From positions 132,987-196,986 of the forward strand of contig NZ_KI421431.1 of the NCBI RefSeq assembly GCF_000472525.1: a DNA stretch of 64,000 nt. The letters run 5' to 3'. The notes under the pieces are model-generated. The model had not been told where the DNA came from. It made no database searches and saw only the letters and a program-made list of their open reading frames with translations. Shown piece by piece: positions 63,693-64,000 of the stretch; position 1 is the first letter of the stretch, and each line of letters begins with the position of its first letter. The position numbers and the translations under genes are program-made. This DNA is from Paraburkholderia dilworthii. Lineage in GTDB: Bacteria; Pseudomonadota; Gammaproteobacteria; Burkholderiales; Burkholderiaceae.

Positions 63693-63899
63693 TCAGAAAT
63701 CCCGATTGTTGTCGAAGAAACGGCGTACTTCGCGCTCGGCGTCCTCGCGGCTCTTGCCATAGCGCTCCTGGATCAGGCCGGCGAGCCGGTCCGCGCGGCC
63801 TTCGGCCCGGGTGAGTTCGTCGTCGGTCAATTCGCCCCACGCAGCCTTCGCTTTGCCAACCAGTTGCTTCCACTTGCCTTCAGCGATGTCGTTGTTCAT
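63693..63899 (-). CDS. CsbD family stress protein (YjbJ-like)
   Basis: 68 residues. The CsbD pattern is clear: MNNDIAEGKWKQLVGKAKAAWGELTDDELTRAEGRADRLAGLIQ. Members are induced by general stress and in stationary phase; their mechanism is unknown. Start at the ATG with GGAGATG upstream; the eight-codon longer frame has no support. The C-terminus has YGKSREDAEREVRRFFD, typical of proteobacterial forms. Confidence 0.9.
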   Translation of the reverse strand: MNNDIAEGKWKQLVGKAKAAWGELTDDELTRAEGRADRLAGLIQERYGKSREDAEREVRRFFDNNRDF

Positions 63900-64000
63900 A
63901 CCGCATCTCCGGTCGAAAGACATAGGTGAAGGCTCACAAGCATGACTTGTGCCAATGCTCTTTGGCTTGCTATATCAAAGGCTTACCTTGGCCTCAGGCG

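Overview
The window is a chromosomal segment of a Betaproteobacterium of the order Burkholderiales, most likely Paraburkholderia or Burkholderia sensu lato. The GC content is high and genes are closely packed. The gene order rluC-HAD-Rieske-sppA, yceD-rpmF-plsX-fabHDG-acpP-fabF and rpoE-rseA-rseB-mucD-lepA-lepB-rnc-era-recO-pdxJ-acpS-nagZ is typical of that group, as are the long low-complexity tails on RNase E and RNase III. It reads as core chromosome: I see no integrase, transposase, phage gene, CRISPR array or rRNA operon. All identifications were made by reading the sequence; no database search was possible.

Layout. 1-7.5 kb: the end of thyA with its terminator, a FecR/DUF6600 surface-type protein, an ArsR-type regulator, a 45-residue lipoprotein, an MFS transporter translationally coupled to a GlxA-type regulator, and an acyl-CoA thioesterase. 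7.7-14.3 kb (mostly minus strand): fumC with a phospholipase-D-type lipoprotein, a BASS-family transporter, a MATE exporter and a small S4 RNA-binding protein. 14.6-21.6 kb: two small Lys/Ala-rich periplasmic proteins, a UvrD/Rep-like helicase behind a near-consensus LexA box, an unknown conserved protein, azlCD with an AraC regulator, and creA. 21.8-28.7 kb: tRNA-Asn, fdxA, pncB, a lone lutC, an NhaD-like antiporter, a 2-hydroxyacid dehydrogenase and rmuC. 28.8-36.5 kb (minus): a small membrane protein, the molybdenum-cofactor genes moeA, mobA and moaA, then rne with a long leader region. 36.5-41.1 kb: the rluC operon (+) converging on a RsmI-like methyltransferase and a YceF-type Maf protein (-).

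41.2-48.3 kb is the phospholipid and fatty-acid initiation cluster: yceD, rpmF, plsX, fabH, fabD, fabG, acpP, fabF. Together these make malonyl-ACP, start and extend acyl chains on AcpP, and feed acyl-phosphate to phospholipid synthesis. 48.4-61.8 kb is the envelope-stress and growth cluster: sigma-E (rpoE) with its anti-sigma proteins RseA and RseB and the periplasmic protease MucD, then translation factor LepA, signal peptidase LepB, RNase III, the ribosome-assembly GTPase Era, RecO, and the PdxJ, AcpS and NagZ enzymes. AcpS activates the AcpP encoded 13 kb upstream. 61.9-64 kb (minus) has an NtrC-type response regulator with a variant GAFTGA loop, and a CsbD-family stress protein.

I found no wholly new multi-gene system. 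The best leads are regulatory. They are the SOS box at the UvrD-like helicase; terminator-like or alternative hairpins directly in front of lepA, fabF and the ygfX-like gene; a promoter placed so that rnc mRNA would be leaderless; a perfect 29-bp palindrome with two further inverted repeats upstream of the MATE gene; and the structured rne leader. A tiny lipoprotein whose mature end resembles the first beta-strand of Burkholderia porins is the most curious protein.
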